This document shows, one piece after another, positions 4,826 to 6,840 of a stretch of 6,840 bases of DNA (its first letter is position 1; every line of letters begins with the position of its first letter). This DNA is from an uncultured Oscillospiraceae bacterium. GTDB lineage: Bacteria > Bacillota > Clostridia > Oscillospirales > Oscillospiraceae. Location: assembly GCA_902497145.1 (NCBI GenBank), contig CABVDR010000095.1, positions 1 to 6,840 on the forward strand, read 5' to 3'. The position numbers were made by a program, and so were the translations under genes. The notes beneath the pieces are model-generated. The model was not told the origin of the DNA. It did not search any database and saw nothing but the letters and a program-made list of their open reading frames with translations.

Positions 4826-5698
4826 TCAAACCTGGAAAAAGCTCTTGATGGTGATGAGTTTCCCCTGGGAAACCCGGCTCAGGGCCAAGAACTCCCCAGT
4901 CTCACTATATACCCGGTACTCCCCGGCAGGGGTGGCTTCGGGCAAGACCAGAGTCATGCCGTTGCGCACCTTTTTCTCCGCCGGGGGCTTGAGAACCAGC
5001 ATGGGGCGGCCGGCAAAGTAGGCGTCCACCCCCAGCAGCAGGCTTGCGGGGTCGTCGGCCTGGAGCACCTGCTCCAGAGGCAGGGCATCCTCCAGGGTAA
5101 ACCCGGCCGCCATGGTCCGCCGCAGGGAGTACATGGTCCCTCCGCAGCCCAGGGCCTGGCCGATGTCATGGCACAGGGTGCGCACATAGGTGCCCTTGGA
5201 GCAGCGTACCCGGATAAGGAAGTCCGTGGGGCTCTCCTGGCCCTCCACCTCCAGGGCGTGGATGGTAATGGTCCGGGGCTTGCGCTCCACTTCCCGGCCC
5301 TTTCTGGCCAGCTCATAGAGCTTTTTCCCATTTATTTTAATGGCGGAATACATGGGGGGCAGCTGCTGGATCTCCCCTCGGAAGGGGGCCAGCGCCTCCT
5401 CCAGCGCCTCTTTGGTCACCTGGACCGGATGCTCCTCCAGCACCCGGCCGGAGGTATCCTGAGTGTCGGTGACGGTGCCCAGCCGCAGACCGGCCAGGTA
5501 CTCCTTGTCTCCCTCGCTGGCAAACTCCACCGCCCGGGTAGCTCGGCCCACAAACACTGGCAGCACGCCGGTTGCCATGGGGTCCAGAGTGCCCGCGTGG
5601 CCGATCCGCTTTTCGTGGAACACCCCCCGCAGCTTGGCGCACACATCCATGGAAGTCCAATCTTGGGGCTTATCAATGACAATGATTCCGTTTGGCAT
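4826..5698 (-). CDS. truB: tRNA pseudouridine(55) synthase TruB
   Basis: This 290-residue enzyme converts U55 in the T-loop of most tRNAs to pseudouridine. Motifs in order are GIIVIDKPQDWTS (4-16), GHAGTLDPMATGVL (33-46) with catalytic Asp39, and KEYLAGLRLG (65-74) with the conserved active-site Tyr67. PPMYSAIKINGKKLYELAR (114-132) and the substrate-binding CSKGTYVRTL (166-175) follow. The region from about 232 to the end corresponds to the C-terminal PUA-like RNA-binding domain. ATG 5698 is preceded by GGGAGG with about 4 nt spacing; MPNGIIVIDKP is the standard family N-terminus, which supports this start. It begins 11 nt after the nrnA stop and ends 22 nt before ribF. The neighbouring RbfA and NrnA also act on RNA or ribosomes, and this order is conserved in Firmicutes downstream of nusA/infB. 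Confidence 0.97.
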   Translation of the reverse strand: MPNGIIVIDKPQDWTSMDVCAKLRGVFHEKRIGHAGTLDPMATGVLPVFVGRATRAVEFASEGDKEYLAGLRLGTVTDTQDTSGRVLEEHPVQVTKEALEEALAPFRGEIQQLPPMYSAIKINGKKLYELARKGREVERKPRTITIHALEVEGQESPTDFLIRVRCSKGTYVRTLCHDIGQALGCGGTMYSLRRTMAAGFTLEDALPLEQVLQADDPASLLLGVDAYFAGRPMLVLKPPAEKKVRNGMTLVLPEATPAGEYRVYSETGEFLALSRVSQGKLITIKSFFQV

Positions 5699-5709
5699 GG
5701 GTCCTCCCT

Positions 5710-6672
5710 TTACTTCCCCTGGCTCTGCACCTGGCGGATGGCCTCCACCAGTACCTTCCGGGTATAGGTGGGGTCACCTTCCACCGTGGCTCCGGCGGCG
5801 GCGGCGTGTCCGCCGCCCCCCAGGATGGCGCACACAGCGCTGGCGTTAAGCTCTCCCGGCTCAGTGCGCAGAGAGATCTTGCATACCCCCGGCCGCAGCT
5901 CCCGAATGGTCACCCCAGTGTGGACGCCCTCTACCCCGCCTACAAAGGCGGAGATGTCGTCCAGGTCCTCCTCCCTGGCCCCCACTTGGGCGATCATGTC
6001 CAGGGTCAGGGTAACAATGGCCAGCGTACCCCCGTCCAGCATCTCCATGCCGGCCGTGAGCATCCCTTCCAGCTTCAGGCGCTTAAGGGAGCGGGTACGG
6101 AAGTGGCGGCGGTTGATGGGATAGAAGTCGATCCCTGTGGCCAGCAGCGCGGCGGCCACCGCGTGGGTGGCGGGAGAGGTGTTGGAGTAGACAAAGCAGC
6201 CCGTGTCGGTGGACACCGCCACATAGAGGGGCAGTGCTGCCGCCTGGCTCACCGGTCCCCACTGACGGATCACGTCGTACATCAGCTCTCCGCAGGCTGC
6301 CCGGCTGGCGTCCAGGCAGGTCTCCTTGGCAAAAAACTCCTGGGAGGGGTGGTGGTCAAAGGCCAGGTCCACCTTCTCCAGATAGCGCTGGGCATTTTTC
6401 GGGAACAGACCCCGGGCGGCCATGTCCACGCTGACCACCGTCTTGGGCTCATACCCCTCGGGGGCCAGCAGGCCCTCCAAATAGGGGGCAAAGATGGCAG
6501 TGAGCTCCGGGTTGGGCAGGACGTATGCCCCTTTCCCCTGCTCCCGCAGAGCGGTACACAGGGCGGCGGCACAGCCCACCGTGTCCCCGTCGGGACGCAC
6601 GTGGGTGAGGATCAGATAGCCGTCCCCCTCCAGCAGTCGCTGGGCGGCCTGCTCATAGGTCAAAGTACTCAT
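5710..6672 (-). CDS. nrnA: Bifunctional oligoribonuclease / pAp phosphatase NrnA (DHH family)
   Basis: This 320-residue cytoplasmic enzyme matches the NrnA length. It degrades 2-5-mer nanoRNAs to mononucleotides and dephosphorylates 3'-phosphoadenosine 5'-phosphate to AMP, replacing Orn and CysQ in Firmicutes. The metal-binding DHH motifs are intact: THVRPDGDTVG (23-33) with His24, Asp28 and Asp30, then VDMA with Asp83, DHHPS (106-110), and STDTGCF (154-160) with Asp156. The C-terminal DHHA1 domain carries GGGGHAAAAG (285-294), the substrate-binding glycine-rich loop. ATG 6672 follows AGGAGG by 7 nt and overlaps the rbfA stop by 4 nt (ATGA), which indicates translational coupling. Most of the DHH/DHHA1 superfamily share these motifs, but the context rbfA-nrnA-truB singles out NrnA. 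Confidence 0.95.
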   Translation of the reverse strand: MSTLTYEQAAQRLLEGDGYLILTHVRPDGDTVGCAAALCTALREQGKGAYVLPNPELTAIFAPYLEGLLAPEGYEPKTVVSVDMAARGLFPKNAQRYLEKVDLAFDHHPSQEFFAKETCLDASRAACGELMYDVIRQWGPVSQAAALPLYVAVSTDTGCFVYSNTSPATHAVAAALLATGIDFYPINRRHFRTRSLKRLKLEGMLTAGMEMLDGGTLAIVTLTLDMIAQVGAREEDLDDISAFVGGVEGVHTGVTIRELRPGVCKISLRTEPGELNASAVCAILGGGGHAAAAGATVEGDPTYTRKVLVEAIRQVQSQGK

Positions 6673-6840
6673 TCCTCGTCCTCCTGGTCCTCGCCGTAGT
6701 GGTTGTCGGGATTCACCGGCTTGACCACATTGGGGTCCCGCAGCATGCTGAGAATGTGGGCGCCCTTGTCAATGGAGTCGTCGGGAACAAAGGACAGCTG
6801 GGGGGTGTTGCGCAGGTTCAGGGTGCGGCCCAGCTCCCGG
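6669..6840 (-). CDS. rbfA: Ribosome-binding factor RbfA, C-terminal end (5' part outside window)
   Basis: The last 56 codons are visible, read from 6839 to the TGA at 6671-6669. The fragment RELGRTLNLRNTPQLSFVPDD followed by SIDKGAHILSML is the characteristic C-terminal part of the RbfA KH-like domain, with the conserved LR-x-x-PxLxF-x-x-D and a final helix. RbfA is a cold-shock-linked factor that binds the 30S subunit and helps mature the 5' end of 16S rRNA. The tail goes beyond the core fold with an acidic extension (YGEDQEDEE). The stop overlaps the nrnA start as ATGA. In this gene order infB would lie upstream, to the right of the window (inference from family gene order). Confidence 0.93.
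   Translation of the reverse strand, partial: RELGRTLNLRNTPQLSFVPDDSIDKGAHILSMLRDPNVVKPVNPDNHYGEDQEDEE

Noticed and set aside
3235..4848. A 537-codon open frame on the + strand, opposite the DUF1576 gene and ribF
   Set aside because: It is antisense to two genes with clear family motifs, has no ribosome binding site, and its His/Gly/Gln-rich product has no recognisable domain. It arises from GC-rich third codon positions on the other strand.
4649..6699. Two long + strand open frames (4649-5767 and 5692-6699) opposite truB and nrnA
   Set aside because: Both lie across conserved genes on the minus strand, are of low-complexity composition, and have no initiation signals. They are compositional shadows.

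Overview
The window is a GC-rich chromosomal segment, probably from a Gram-positive gut anaerobe of the Clostridia (an Oscillospiraceae / Flavonifractor-like lineage is my best guess). The reasons are the Firmicutes-type gene order rbfA-nrnA-truB-ribF, strong AAGGAGG-type ribosome binding sites, a spore-coat-style collagen-like protein, and a membrane protein of the DUF1576 family. The lineage is inferred from gene content only; there is no rRNA in the window.

Left part (1-2498, + strand). The window opens inside a collagen-like surface protein: 19 Gly-X-Y triplets, a linker module of a kind shared with tail-fibre-like proteins, and a BclA/C1q-like beta-rich C-terminal domain. A perfect 9-bp GC hairpin separates it from a family-2 glycosyltransferase with C-terminal TPR-like helices, a plausible dedicated modifier of the Thr-rich collagen stalk. 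After this gene a recognisable extended -10 promoter drives a GNAT acetyltransferase of the phosphinothricin acetyltransferase-like group.

Boundary (2498-2533). A 36-bp perfect palindrome with A and T flanks is a bidirectional terminator. The stop codons of both convergent genes lie on its arms.

Right part (2533-6840, - strand). This is the downstream end of the conserved nusA/infB operon, read right to left: rbfA (3' end only), nrnA, truB, ribF and a DUF1576 membrane protein. Genes overlap by 4 nt or are separated by 11-22 nt, so they are probably one transcript ending at the palindrome. The products cover 30S ribosome maturation, nanoRNA/pAp turnover, tRNA U55 pseudouridylation and FMN/FAD synthesis. 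The last gene has no known function; it carries an internal duplication of the kind seen in pseudo-symmetric transporters. No mobile element, CRISPR array or RNA gene is visible, and no stretch over 300 bases lacks a gene. I found no clear previously undescribed system. The best leads are the collagen/glycosyltransferase pair and the duplicated DUF1576 protein coupled to ribF.
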